NCBI GenBank assembly: GCA_011389955.1 | Contig: JAABTI010000008.1 | Location: forward strand, 1 to 33,042 | From: Paracoccaceae bacterium | Lineage (GTDB): Bacteria > Pseudomonadota > Alphaproteobacteria > Rhodobacterales > Rhodobacteraceae | Reading direction: 5' to 3' | Length of the DNA stretch: 33,042 nt | Part shown: positions 1 through 8,061 of the stretch, in pieces | Numbering within the stretch: position 1 is the first letter of the stretch | Layout of the letters: each line of letters starts with the position of its first letter | The notes under the pieces: generated by a model | Told to the model about the DNA's origin: nothing | Databases searched by the model: none | What the model saw: the letters and a program-made list of their open reading frames with translations, nothing else | Program-made: the position numbers and the translations under genes

Positions 1-116
1 GCCATGCGAAACCCGCGCGGGTCCGCGAACAGCGTGGTCACGTCACGGAACATGATACCCTCATGGGGGAAATCGACAATGGTGCGGATGTAATCGTGAA
101 CGGTCTTGTTGTTCAT
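1..116 (-). CDS. apt: Adenine phosphoribosyltransferase (5' part, runs off the window)
   Basis: Only the first 38 codons are present; the gene continues left of base 1. The translation begins [17 protein letters not shown] and continues through [19 protein letters not shown], the characteristic N-terminus of adenine phosphoribosyltransferase. This cytoplasmic enzyme joins adenine to PRPP, giving AMP and pyrophosphate. The start is ATG at 116-114, with an AAAAGGG ribosome-binding site a few bases upstream. It lies downstream of mtnP on the same strand, separated by a small membrane-protein gene. MtnP releases free adenine from methylthioadenosine, so the neighbourhood makes a coherent adenine salvage unit. 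The PRPP-binding motif is outside the window, so the call rests on the N-terminus and the context. Confidence 0.88.
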   Translation of the reverse strand, partial: MNNKTVHDYIRTIVDFPHEGIMFRDVTTLFADPRGFRM

Positions 117-183
117 GCTGGCCCTTTTGACGAATGCTGCGGCTTGGCGTTCCGCATAGGCCAGACCGTGTGAGGCTGCAAGT

Positions 184-573
184 TCATTGCCGCATGGAGC
201 CGAACCGGTAGTGCGCCACGCCTTCGGCCAGCTCGTTGATTCCCCACATCAGGACCAGGAACGCGCCGACGCAAATCAGGAAATTGAAGGTGGACTGAAG
301 CAGCTTGCACCAGAAGGAGCGGGTTCCCGGAAAGATCTCGATCTCGGGACGCAGCAGCAACCGCGAGGCGATGTAGCCGAACAGAAGCGCTGACAGTATC
401 CAGTGGATCAGCGCGAACTGCCAGCCGGGCGCATGGAGCGACAGGTACCGCGCCAGCCCGACCACCAGGCTCCATCGGATGACGTGGAACGCTTCTTCGG
501 TGAAGGCCTCGAACCGGCGCCCCATCTTGTAGCGCCAGTCCTGGTCGGTGATGCGCGCGAGCAATGTTTTCAT
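184..573 (-). CDS. Small integral membrane protein, function unknown
   Basis: This encodes a 129-residue protein that I do not recognise. The N-terminus ([20 protein letters not shown]) is polar and basic. It is followed by hydrophobic stretches at about residues 33-45 (weak), 53-74 and 91-112, so two or three membrane spans are likely. The open frame extends upstream to 669, but that extension is Arg/Pro-rich low-quality sequence, and Met at 573 is the first sensible start. The gene sits between mtnP and apt on the same strand, about 138 bases after mtnP, and could be cotranscribed with them. Nothing in it suggests a role in adenine salvage. Confidence 0.62.
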   Translation of the reverse strand: MKTLLARITDQDWRYKMGRRFEAFTEEAFHVIRWSLVVGLARYLSLHAPGWQFALIHWILSALLFGYIASRLLLRPEIEIFPGTRSFWCKLLQSTFNFLICVGAFLVLMWGINELAEGVAHYRFGSMRQ

Positions 574-711
574 GGCCAAGTGGTGGCGCAGGCCGGTTCC
601 CGCGTCCAGCCCTGCGCCGCGCGGATCGCGCGGGTTTGTGCGACCGTGAACAGCAGTGCGCGCCCTCACGTCAAGCGACAGGGCAGGCGCGATACATGCA
701 ATGCAGCCGGG

Positions 712-1581
712 CTAGAGGACGCGGCCGGCCACCGCGTCGAGCTTGCCGACCATGGCGGGGTCGCGCGCCTCGGGGGCGGTCAGCAGCGCGAATTCCAGGG
801 CCCGGTCGCAGCCATGCGCACAAGGATCGCGCGCCTCGCCCAGAATCGCGGGCAGGCGCGAGACCAGCGCGCGCCCCTTGTCGGCGTTGCCGGTCAGTGT
901 TGCGATGATCTGGCCGATGTCCACCTCGCCGTGATCGGGGTGCCAACTGTCATAGTCCGTGATCATGGCGACGGACGCGTAGCAGATTTCGGCCTCGCGG
1001 GCGAGCTTGGCTTCGGGCATGCCGGTCATGCCGATCACGTCGGCGCCCCAAGCCTCGCGATACATGCGCGACTCGGCCAGTGATGAAAACTGCGGCCCCT
1101 CCATGGCAAGGTAGGTGCCGGAGTCGTGCACGTTTATTCCGGCGTCGCGCGCGGCGGCGAGGCAGGCCGCCGACAGGCGCTTGCAGGTCGGGTATGCCAT
1201 GCTGACATGGCCGACACAGCCGGCGCCGAAAAAGCTGCTGTCGCGGTTGATGGTGCGGTCGATGAACTGATCGACGATCACGAACTCTCCCGGCGCCATG
1301 TCCTCGCGGAACGACCCGCAGGCACTGACACTGATGATGTCGGTGACGCCGAGCCTCTTGAGCGCATCGATATTGGCGCGATAGGGCACGCTGGAAGGCG
1401 AGTGCACATGCCCGCGTCCGTGTCGCGGCAGAAACGCCATTTGAACGCCGTTCATCCGCCCGGTCAGGATCTGGTCCGATGGCGCGCCCCACGGGCCGCT
1501 TGTCGTGACCCATTCGGCACCTTCCAGGCCGTCGATCTGGTACAGGCCCGAGCCGCCGATAACCCCGATACAGGTGGTCAT
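712..1581 (-). CDS. mtnP: S-methyl-5'-thioadenosine phosphorylase
   Basis: The 289-residue protein is of normal family length. It phosphorolyses 5'-methylthioadenosine to adenine and 5-methylthioribose-1-phosphate, clearing the by-product of polyamine and homoserine-lactone synthesis. Visible signatures are the N-terminal GGSGLY loop (residues 9-14), the RHGRGH...SPSSVPYRANI phosphate/nucleoside segment, SACGSFREDMAPGEFVIVDQ, EGPQFSS...SRMYR, and ITDYDSWH. The Asp-bearing ITDYDSWH segment is typical of the 6-aminopurine-specific MTAP branch rather than guanosine/inosine phosphorylases. The start at 1581 has AAGGGG upstream. Proximity to apt fits, because apt consumes the adenine released. A flavin-reductase-like gene ends 85 bases upstream on the same strand. 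Confidence 0.94.
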   Translation of the reverse strand: MTTCIGVIGGSGLYQIDGLEGAEWVTTSGPWGAPSDQILTGRMNGVQMAFLPRHGRGHVHSPSSVPYRANIDALKRLGVTDIISVSACGSFREDMAPGEFVIVDQFIDRTINRDSSFFGAGCVGHVSMAYPTCKRLSAACLAAARDAGINVHDSGTYLAMEGPQFSSLAESRMYREAWGADVIGMTGMPEAKLAREAEICYASVAMITDYDSWHPDHGEVDIGQIIATLTGNADKGRALVSRLPAILGEARDPCAHGCDRALEFALLTAPEARDPAMVGKLDAVAGRVL

Positions 1582-1666
1582 GTTGCCATTCCCCTTGCTA
1601 CATGTCGTTGCGCGATTCTTGTGTCAATGCCGCCTTGCGCACAAGCCCAAAGGCCCCGTGAGGCGG

Positions 1667-2272
1667 TCAATCATCTGGGCGGGACAGGGTGAACAGCTTG
1701 TCGATCACCGTGTAGTCGCGGTATCCGAGCCGCGAAAGGGGTTGGTAGCGGGTAATGTCGAACAGCCCGTCGATCAGGCAATCGTCACGCATGTGCACGC
1801 CCGTGACCTCGCCGAACACGACGAAGTTGCTTTCCCCCTCGATCTGCACGACCTGCGTCATGCGGCATTCCAGTGCCGCAGGGGTACCGGCCACCCGGGC
1901 GCAGGCGACCGTTTCACATTCGAGTTTTTCAAGTCCGGCATGGGCGAATTCGTCCACGTCGCCCGGCAGCGACGCCGAGGAGGCGTTCATCTGGTGGCGC
2001 ATGTCGTAGCCGACGATGTTACAGCAGAACACGCCGGTTTCGCGGATATTGGCGACCGAATCCTTGGTACCGTCACGATCGACCTTGATTCCGGTCGAGG
2101 CGAACATGACCTGCGGTGGCGTGTAGGCGACCGCGTTGAAGAATGAATAGGGCGCCAGGTTGTCGTGCCCGTCCACGCTCCTGCTCGAGATCCAGCCGAT
2201 CGGCCGCGGTGTGACAATGGCATTGAACGGGTTGTGCGGAAGGCCGTGGCCATCCTCGGGCTGATAGAACAT
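1667..2272 (-). CDS. Flavin reductase-like domain protein (DIM6/NTAB type)
   Basis: This 201-residue protein matches the FMN-binding split-barrel flavin-reductase-like family. An early NAIVTPRPIGWISSRS segment is the hallmark, followed by NLAPYSFFNAVAYTPPQVMFA and KDSVANIRETGVFCCNIV. Near the C-terminus is NFVVFGEVTGVHMRDDCLIDG, ending in LSRLGYRDYTVID. Members bind FMN and either supply reduced flavin to monooxygenases or act as uncharacterised flavoproteins; the substrate cannot be told here. The start is ATG at 2272-2270, preceded by a strong AAAGGAG site with seven-base spacing, so upstream in-frame codons to 2353 are rejected. It precedes mtnP on the same strand, with no obvious functional link. 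Confidence 0.88.
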   Translation of the reverse strand: MFYQPEDGHGLPHNPFNAIVTPRPIGWISSRSVDGHDNLAPYSFFNAVAYTPPQVMFASTGIKVDRDGTKDSVANIRETGVFCCNIVGYDMRHQMNASSASLPGDVDEFAHAGLEKLECETVACARVAGTPAALECRMTQVVQIEGESNFVVFGEVTGVHMRDDCLIDGLFDITRYQPLSRLGYRDYTVIDKLFTLSRPDD

Positions 2273-2473
2273 GCGCGTACTCCTTTGCGGCGCATCTAGC
2301 CTGCGTGGCACTGAAAAACCAGTCTCGCCGCGTCGAATTATTCGGATCATCACCGCGATAGCGCATGGCGGGCACGGCTGTCGGGGCGGGCTGAGATCTG
2401 CGCACCGCGTTGCCCATGCCCCCGCCGCATGCTAGGCGCAAGACCACCGGAATTCTGCAAAGGCGTGTCGCTG

Positions 2474-2965
2474 GTGTTGCAGCTGCAAGAGGAAACCGAG
2501 GCCGACTGGTGGGAGGTCGAGGCATTGTTCGACCTGTGTTTCGCGCCGGGGCGCGAGGCATTGTCGTCGTACCGCCTGCGCGATGGCGTTGCGCCAGTGG
2601 CCGCGTTGTGCCTTGTCGCGCGCGATGACGAGGATGGCGTGCTGGGCGGCGCGATCCGCTATTGGCCGGTGCAGGTGGGTGACCGGCGCGCCTTGTTGCT
2701 GGGACCGGTGGCGGTTCACCCGACGCGGCAGGGCGAGGGGCTGGGCGCCTGGCTGATCCGCGACAGCCTGCACCGGGCCACGGATGCGGGTTGGTCCCGG
2801 GCCATGCTGGTGGGGGATGCACCCTATTACGGCCGGTTCGGGTTCGACCGTTTGACCGCGGTGGACATGCCGCCGCCCACCAACCCCGAGCGGGTTCTGG
2901 GCCGGGCCCTGATCCCGGGGGCCTGGGAAGGGGTGCGCGGCGCCGTCACCCGTGCCCGGCCTTGA
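2474..2965 (+). CDS. GNAT-family N-acetyltransferase
   Basis: The protein (163 residues from the chosen start) has the GNAT fold signature. GAIRYWPVQV and LLLGPVAVHPTRQGEGLGAWLI form motif A, with the RQGEGLG pyrophosphate loop that holds acetyl-CoA, and the C-terminal YYGRFGFDR segment is common in this group. Substrate unknown. Start choice is uncertain. ATG at 2429 gives 178 residues but has no ribosome-binding site. GTG at 2474 has AAAGG ten bases upstream and gives a protein beginning at LQLQEETEADWW, which looks like the natural domain start. The gene stands alone on plus, divergent from the flavin-reductase-like gene and 51 bases before the EcsC gene. Confidence 0.85.
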   Translation: MLQLQEETEADWWEVEALFDLCFAPGREALSSYRLRDGVAPVAALCLVARDDEDGVLGGAIRYWPVQVGDRRALLLGPVAVHPTRQGEGLGAWLIRDSLHRATDAGWSRAMLVGDAPYYGRFGFDRLTAVDMPPPTNPERVLGRALIPGAWEGVRGAVTRARP

Positions 2966-3016
2966 CAGGGACCGGCGAATGCCCAAGCTGTCGGGGATGA
3001 CCCGGATGACTGTGCG

Positions 3017-3796
3017 ATGACCGAAATCCTGCCCCCCGTTCCAACCACGGCACCAGACCTGGAGGCCGAACTGGCCGCGCTGGCGCGCCGATACCGCAAT
3101 GCGGACGGGGCGGCGATGCGCCTGCTGGCGCAGCTGGGCACGCAGGCCGAATCGCTGCTGGAGCGGTTGCCCGACGATCTGCGCGGCCGGCTGAACGGGC
3201 TGACAAGCCATGCCCTGGAACAGGCAATGGGCGCCGCGTATTCCAGCCGCGGCTGGTTCGGCGATCACCCGGCCTGGGCCAAGACCGCGATGGCGACGGC
3301 GCTTGGCGGTATTGGCGGGGCCGGTGGGCTGCCCGGCGCGATGATCGAGTTGCCGGTGACAACGACGCTGCTGTTGCGCGCGATACAGGATGTGGCGGCC
3401 GAAAACGGTTTTGATCCATCCGCCGAAAACGTGCGCTTTGACTGTCTGGAGGTGTTCGCCGCCGCCGGCCCGCTGACGGCGCGCGACGACGGGGCAGACC
3501 TGGCGTTCCTGTCCACGCGGCTGGCCTTGCGCGGTGCGACGGTGCAGGCGCTGATCGCACGGGTCGCGCCGCGACTGGCAACGGTTCTGGGCCAGAAACT
3601 GGCCGCGCAGACAGTTCCGGTACTGGGCGCGGTGGCGGGCGCGACCGTCAACTATGCCTTCACCTCCTATTACCAGGAGATGGCACAGGTTCATTTCGGG
3701 CTGCGGCGGCTGGCAATCACGGCGGACAGGCCGCACGCCGCGCTGGTGGAGGACTTGCGCGCGCGGATTGCCGAACGCTCACCCGCACGAGGCTGA
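3017..3796 (+). CDS. EcsC family protein
   Basis: This 259-residue protein resembles the EcsC family. Its central Gly/Ala-rich part (ATALGGIGGAGGLPGAMIELPVTTTLLLRAIQDVAAENG) and the C-terminal segment with VPVLGAVAGATVNYAFTSYY are the recognisable blocks. EcsC was named from the Bacillus ecs ABC-transporter locus, but its biochemical role is not known, and no ABC transporter is next to this copy. The Gly-rich hydrophobic stretches could associate with membranes, although no clear signal peptide is present. ATG at 3017 is used; the ribosome-binding site is weak. The last 18 bases overlap the end of guaD on the opposite strand, so the two genes converge. Confidence 0.82.
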   Translation: MTEILPPVPTTAPDLEAELAALARRYRNADGAAMRLLAQLGTQAESLLERLPDDLRGRLNGLTSHALEQAMGAAYSSRGWFGDHPAWAKTAMATALGGIGGAGGLPGAMIELPVTTTLLLRAIQDVAAENGFDPSAENVRFDCLEVFAAAGPLTARDDGADLAFLSTRLALRGATVQALIARVAPRLATVLGQKLAAQTVPVLGAVAGATVNYAFTSYYQEMAQVHFGLRRLAITADRPHAALVEDLRARIAERSPARG

Positions 3797-5095
3797 AGCA
3801 TCTCGCTGGTGCGCCAGCCTTCCGCCGATCCAGGTGGCGCGAACGGCCCGGTCATCGCCCATCATGATGGTCGGAAACACCGCCTCCCACAGATCATCCG
3901 CCCGCTCGGCGCGCTGTGCGATCGCCGGGGTCGAGGCAAGGTCGAGAACAGTGATATCGGCCTCCATCCCCGGTGCGAGGTTGCCGATACGCTCCCCCAT
4001 GTGAAGCGTTCGCGCCGATCCCGCGGTGGCCAGCCACAGCAACTGCGCGGGGTGCAGGGCGGCCCCGGTCAGCTGGCCGATCTCGTAGGCGGCGGCCATG
4101 GTGCGCAGCATCGAGAAACTGGAGCCGCCGCCGGTGTCGGTGGCAAGGCCGACGCGCTGTCCCTCGGCCATGCGCGCGGCCATGTCGAACAGGCCCGACC
4201 CGATGAAGGTGTTGGATGTCGGGCAATGGATCAGCGCCGCCCCCACCTCGGCCAGGCGGGCACGCTCGCGCGGTTCCAGGTGAATGGCGTGACCATAGAG
4301 GCCCCGCGCGCCCAGCAGGCCATGCGCCTCGTAGGTGTCGAGGTAGTCGCGCGCCTCGGGGTGAAGGGTTCTGACCCAGGCGATTTCATCGGTCTGTTCG
4401 GACAGGTGGGTTTGCATGAGGCAATCGGGATGCTCGGACCAGAGCGCGCCGAGGGCCGAAAGCTGCTCCGGCGTCGAGGTCGGCGAGAAACGCGGTGTGA
4501 TTGCATAGGACAGGCGATCGACACCGTGCCATTTTTCCAGCAACGCCTTGCTGTCGTCGTAGGCCGATCGCGCCGTGTCGCGCAGCCCGTCGGGCGCGTT
4601 GCGGTTCATGCAGGTCTTGCCCGCGACCACCCGTTGCCCGCGCGCCTGCGCCTGCGCGAACAGGGCGTCGACGCTGGCGGGGTGGATGGTGCAGTAGCTG
4701 CACATCGTGGTGGTGCCGTGCGATGCCGTCAGGTCCAGGTAGCGTGCCGCGATGCGCGCCGCATAACCGGGGTCTTCAAATCGCGCCTCTTCGGGGAAGG
4801 TATAGGCGTTCAGCCAGTCGATCAGCCGCTTGCCCCAACTGGCGATGATCGCGGTCTGCGGATAGTGTACATGCGCGTCCACGAACCCGGCCAGGAGCAG
4901 CGCATCGCCGTAATCGACGACGCGCGCGCCGGGATGGGCGCGGCGCAGATCCGGGCCCGGCCCCGCGGCCGCAATGCGCCCGCCCGCGACCAGCACGCCG
5001 CCAGCGCCGTCATGGCGCGCGGCGGAAGGACCATGCGTGAACGGATCGTCGTCGAAGGTCAGCGTCTGACCGAGAAGAAGCGTTTGTTGCGGCAT
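3779..5095 (-). CDS. guaD: Guanine deaminase
   Basis: The 438-residue amidohydrolase hydrolyses guanine to xanthine and ammonia. Metal-binding and catalytic elements are visible: DAHVHYPQ (HxH at residues 75 and 77), MQTHLSEQ, YGHAIHL, the LIHCPTSNTFIGSGLF segment, and ATDTGGGSSFSML with the catalytic Asp. The SYAITPRFSPTSTPEQL and SNTFIGSGLF blocks separate guanine deaminases from other members of the superfamily. ATG at 5095-5093 is preceded by AAAGGAC. A longer frame reaching 5161 lacks support and would run into the mgtE upstream region. The 3' end overlaps the EcsC gene by 18 bases, convergently. It is divergent from mgtE across 121 bases. With apt and mtnP nearby the region leans toward purine salvage and breakdown, but no shared operon is evident. 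Confidence 0.94.
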   Translation of the reverse strand: MPQQTLLLGQTLTFDDDPFTHGPSAARHDGAGGVLVAGGRIAAAGPGPDLRRAHPGARVVDYGDALLLAGFVDAHVHYPQTAIIASWGKRLIDWLNAYTFPEEARFEDPGYAARIAARYLDLTASHGTTTMCSYCTIHPASVDALFAQAQARGQRVVAGKTCMNRNAPDGLRDTARSAYDDSKALLEKWHGVDRLSYAITPRFSPTSTPEQLSALGALWSEHPDCLMQTHLSEQTDEIAWVRTLHPEARDYLDTYEAHGLLGARGLYGHAIHLEPRERARLAEVGAALIHCPTSNTFIGSGLFDMAARMAEGQRVGLATDTGGGSSFSMLRTMAAAYEIGQLTGAALHPAQLLWLATAGSARTLHMGERIGNLAPGMEADITVLDLASTPAIAQRAERADDLWEAVFPTIMMGDDRAVRATWIGGRLAHQRDASASCG

Positions 5096-5216
5096 GTATC
5101 GGTCCTTTCCGGCCTGTGGTTGTAGTCTGGTGCCGCTGCAAGGTAAATCACTGCTTGGCATTGTTTCCCGCTGGCATCATCCGCTATGACGGGTCACGGT
5201 GGCAGGAGGGTCTGAC

Positions 5217-6623
5217 ATGCTGGACGATCACGAAGACAACGACATGCAGACCGAAGTGCCAGAGGCGGCCGAGGAAGGTTCCTACAGGCTGGATAGGCGC
5301 GCGGTGCAGGCCATTCTGGAAGCGGTCCAGGCGGGGGACGCATCCCGACTGACCGCGTTGATGGAGCCGTTGCACCCGGCCGACATCGCCGACCTTCTGG
5401 AACAGATCAGCAGCCCGGACCGCGCCGACCTGATCCGGCTCTATGGCCTGGAATTCGATGGCGACATCCTGTCGGAACTCGATGAGAGCATCCGCGAAGA
5501 GGTGATTGCGCTGCTGTCGCCGGACGTGCTGGCCGATGCCGTGCGCGACCTGGAAAGCGACGATGTCGTGGATCTGCTGGAGGATCTGGACGAGCCGCGC
5601 CATGGCGTTATCCTGGACGCGCTCGAGGACGCGGACCGCGTCGCGGTGCAACAGGCGCTGTCCTATCCCGAATACTCCGCCGGTCGCTTGATGCAGCGCG
5701 AGGTCGTCGCCGCGCCCGAGCACTGGACGGTTGGCGATGCGATAGACTACCTGCGCGGCTCTGATGACCTGCCCGACCAGTTCTACCACATGGTTCTGGT
5801 CGATCCGCGGATGCATCCGGTGGGCAACGTGACCCTGGGCAAGATCATGCGCTCGGGGCGCGACGTCAAGTTGACCGAGATCGTCGAGGACGTGTTCCAG
5901 GTCGTCCCGGCAACGCAGGACGAAGGCGATGTCGCCTATGCCTTCAACCAGTATCACCTGATCTCGGCCCCCGTGGTGGATGAGGACGACCGTCTGGTCG
6001 GGGTCATCACCATTGATGATGCCATGTCGGTGCTGGACGAGGAACACGAGGAAGACATCCTGCGCCTGGCTGGTGTGAGCGAGGAATCCAGCCTGTCGGA
6101 CACCATTTTCGAGGCGGCCAAGGGCCGCGCGGTATGGCTGTTCGTGAACCTGCTGACGGCGATCCTGGCGTCGATGGTCATCAACATGTATGCCGACACC
6201 ATCGACCAGATGGTCGCGCTGGCGGTGCTGATGCCGATCGTGGCATCGATGGGCGGCAACGCCGGCACCCAGACGATGACGGTGGCCGTGCGGGCCATCG
6301 CCACGCGCGACCTGACGGCGCAGAACGCGATGCGTGTGGTGGGGCGCGAACTGTCGGTGGGGGCGCTGAATGGCGCGGCGTTCGGCCTGTTGATGGCGCT
6401 TGTCGCGGGGCTGTGGTTCGGGGTGCCGATGCTGGCGGCGGTGATCGGGCTGGCGATGCTGCTGACGCAAGTGGCGGCTGCGCTTGGCGGCATCGTCATT
6501 CCCATGCTGCTGGACCGCATGAAAATCGATCCCGCGCTGGCGTCGGGGCCGTTCGTGACGACGATCACCGATGTTGTGGGGTTCTTCGCCTTCCTGGGGC
6601 TGGCAGCGGCGGTGCTTCTATGA
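5217..6623 (+). CDS. mgtE: Magnesium transporter MgtE
   Basis: This 468-residue inner-membrane Mg2+ channel/transporter has standard architecture. A cytoplasmic N-domain of acidic helical repeats covers about residues 20-135 (LHPADIADLLEQIS, EDLDEPRHGVILDALE). Two CBS domains follow at about 140-265 (YPEYSAGRLMQREVVA, LISAPVVDEDDRLVGVITIDDA), then a C-terminal part with about five spans (RAVWLFVNLLTAILAS, MPIVASMGGNAGTQTMTV, FVTTITDVVGFFAFLGLAA). The GGNAGTQ segment and the FVTTITDVVGFFAF helix are hallmarks. ATG at 5217 has AGGAGG seven bases upstream, so an earlier in-frame GTG at 5199 is rejected. The stop overlaps the next start in ATGA, implying translational coupling to the cyclo-ligase gene. 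CBS-mediated Mg2+ gating is known for the family. Confidence 0.96.
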   Translation: MLDDHEDNDMQTEVPEAAEEGSYRLDRRAVQAILEAVQAGDASRLTALMEPLHPADIADLLEQISSPDRADLIRLYGLEFDGDILSELDESIREEVIALLSPDVLADAVRDLESDDVVDLLEDLDEPRHGVILDALEDADRVAVQQALSYPEYSAGRLMQREVVAAPEHWTVGDAIDYLRGSDDLPDQFYHMVLVDPRMHPVGNVTLGKIMRSGRDVKLTEIVEDVFQVVPATQDEGDVAYAFNQYHLISAPVVDEDDRLVGVITIDDAMSVLDEEHEEDILRLAGVSEESSLSDTIFEAAKGRAVWLFVNLLTAILASMVINMYADTIDQMVALAVLMPIVASMGGNAGTQTMTVAVRAIATRDLTAQNAMRVVGRELSVGALNGAAFGLLMALVAGLWFGVPMLAAVIGLAMLLTQVAAALGGIVIPMLLDRMKIDPALASGPFVTTITDVVGFFAFLGLAAAVLL

Positions 6624-7180
6624 ACCCGGTGGAAGAGGTCAAGGCCGAGGCGCGCCACGCGGCGTTCGTCCGCCGCAAGGTGGCGCATGGTGCGCTCGGC
6701 CCGGACCGGAGCGAATACCTGACGCAGGTGCTGGCAAGGTATCGCGGGCGTCCGGTGGCGGGCTACATGCCGATCCGAACCGAGATCAGCCCGCTGGCGG
6801 CGATGGCGCAGGCATCCCGGTATGGACCGGTCGGGGTGCCGGTGATCGAATGTCCCGGCCTGCCGTTGCGGTTCTCGCGGTGGCGGCCCGGTTGCGCCCT
6901 GCGCGAGGGGCCGTTCGGGGCCATGGTGCCGGTTGTCGATGACTGGATCGAGCCCGAGGTGGTGATCGTGCCGCTGGTCGCGTTCGACCGGGCCGGCGGG
7001 CGGTTGGGATATGGCGGGGGGTTTTACGACCGCACGCTGGAGCAGTTGCGTGCGAAACAGCCCGATACATTGGCGATCGGCTTTGCCTACAGTGCGCAGC
7101 AGGCCGAGGGCTTGCCGCTGGAGCCGACCGATCAGCCGCTGGACATGGTCGTGACCGAAGCCGGTATCGTGACGTTCTGA
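6620..7180 (+). CDS. 5-formyltetrahydrofolate cyclo-ligase
   Basis: The 186-residue enzyme converts 5-formyltetrahydrofolate plus ATP to 5,10-methenyltetrahydrofolate in the cytosol. The family signature is GGRLGYGGGFYDRTL near residues 127-140. The ATP-binding region begins with KAEARHAAFVRRK, and VAGYMPIRTEISPL and VVIVPLVAFDRAGGRLG are further conserved blocks. The length is normal. Its ATG lies inside the mgtE stop (ATGA, 6620-6623), so it is probably translated by coupling; no separate ribosome-binding site is needed. The YmdB-type gene follows after 49 bases. Nothing functional clearly links folate recycling to Mg2+ transport, apart from the enzyme's need for MgATP. Confidence 0.93.
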   Translation: MNPVEEVKAEARHAAFVRRKVAHGALGPDRSEYLTQVLARYRGRPVAGYMPIRTEISPLAAMAQASRYGPVGVPVIECPGLPLRFSRWRPGCALREGPFGAMVPVVDDWIEPEVVIVPLVAFDRAGGRLGYGGGFYDRTLEQLRAKQPDTLAIGFAYSAQQAEGLPLEPTDQPLDMVVTEAGIVTF

Positions 7181-7229
7181 AAGTGCAAATCCCCTTGTCG
7201 ACCCGCGTGATCCGGCATAGCCAAGGGGT

Positions 7230-8042
7230 ATGAGAATACTGTTTCTGGGTGATGTCATGGGCCGGGCCGGGCGGCAGGCCGTGATCGAGGCGCTGCCACG
7301 ACTGCGCAGTGACTGGCGGTTGGATTTCGTCGTTGTGAATGCTGACAACGCGACGGGCGGCATGGGGTGCAACGCGGCACATGCCAAGGCCCTTCTGGAG
7401 GCCGGGGCTGATTGCCTGACCCTTGGCGATCATTGTTTCGACCAGAAAGACATGCTTCAGGCGGTCGAGGGGGATGCGCGCCTGCTCAGGCCGATCAACT
7501 TTGCCAAGGCGGCGCCGGGGCGCGGGGCGCGGGTGTTTCAGGACCGGCGCGGGCGCAAGGTGCTGGTGGCGCATGTGCTGGGTAACGTGTTCATGAAGCG
7601 TGCGTTCGATGATCCGTTCTCGGCGATCGATTCGGTGCTGCGCACCCATCCGATGGGCGGCGCGGTGCAGGCGGCGGTAGTCGATGTGCATTGCGAGGCC
7701 ACCAGCGAGAAGATGGCGATGGGTCATTTCTGCGACGGGCGCGCCAGCGTGGTGGTGGGCACGCACACCCATTCCCCGACGGCGGATGCGCAGATCCTGC
7801 CGGGCGGAACCGCGTTTCAGACCGACACCGGCATGTGCGGCGACTATCTCAGCGTGATCGGCATGGACAAGGCCGAACCGATGCGCCGCTTCGTCACCGG
7901 CATGGGCAAGACGCGGTTCAACCCCGCCATGGGCGAGGTGACGCTGTCGGGATTGCTGGTGGAAACAGACGACGCGACCGGCAAGGCGCGCGAGTTGCGG
8001 ATGATCCGCCAGGGCGGGCGGCTGGAGCCATCCGCCCCCTGA
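7230..8042 (+). CDS. YmdB-type (TIGR00282) metallophosphoesterase
   Basis: This 270-residue protein belongs to the YmdB family of calcineurin-like phosphoesterases; Bacillus YmdB acts on cyclic nucleotides and influences RNA turnover and biofilm decisions. Motifs in order are FLGDVMGRAGR (Asp8), VVNADNATGGMG (Asp39, Asn40), TLGDHCFDQKDM (Asp67, His68), AVVDVHCEATSEK, and VVGTHTHSPTADAQILPGGTAF. The fold and the later motifs are well conserved. Position 39 is Asp where the Bacillus protein has Glu, and position 67 is Asp where GNH is usual, so the metal site is slightly altered. ATG at 7230 follows an AAGGGG only one base away, unusually close for a ribosome-binding site. It is probably in an operon with mgtE and the cyclo-ligase gene. 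Confidence 0.9.
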   Translation: MRILFLGDVMGRAGRQAVIEALPRLRSDWRLDFVVVNADNATGGMGCNAAHAKALLEAGADCLTLGDHCFDQKDMLQAVEGDARLLRPINFAKAAPGRGARVFQDRRGRKVLVAHVLGNVFMKRAFDDPFSAIDSVLRTHPMGGAVQAAVVDVHCEATSEKMAMGHFCDGRASVVVGTHTHSPTADAQILPGGTAFQTDTGMCGDYLSVIGMDKAEPMRRFVTGMGKTRFNPAMGEVTLSGLLVETDDATGKARELRMIRQGGRLEPSAP

Positions 8043-8061
8043 TGCGCGACGCCTGGCCGCG

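Noticed and set aside
2429-2473. ATG at 2429 as the start of the GNAT gene
   Set aside because: No ribosome-binding site, and the added residues do not resemble the family; GTG at 2474 has AAAGG at ten bases. Still possible.
3779-3796. Overlap of the EcsC and guaD coding ends as a possible frameshift
   Set aside because: Both proteins end naturally and are of expected length; an 18-base convergent overlap is ordinary in compact genomes.
5096-5216. Mg2+ riboswitch or purine riboswitch between guaD and mgtE
   Set aside because: Only 121 bases shared by two divergent genes, and I see no multi-stem structure or known core motif.
5184-6470. Long minus-strand open frame opposite mgtE
   Set aside because: Low-complexity His/Arg/Gln/Asp translation; mgtE on plus has clear domains and a good ribosome-binding site.
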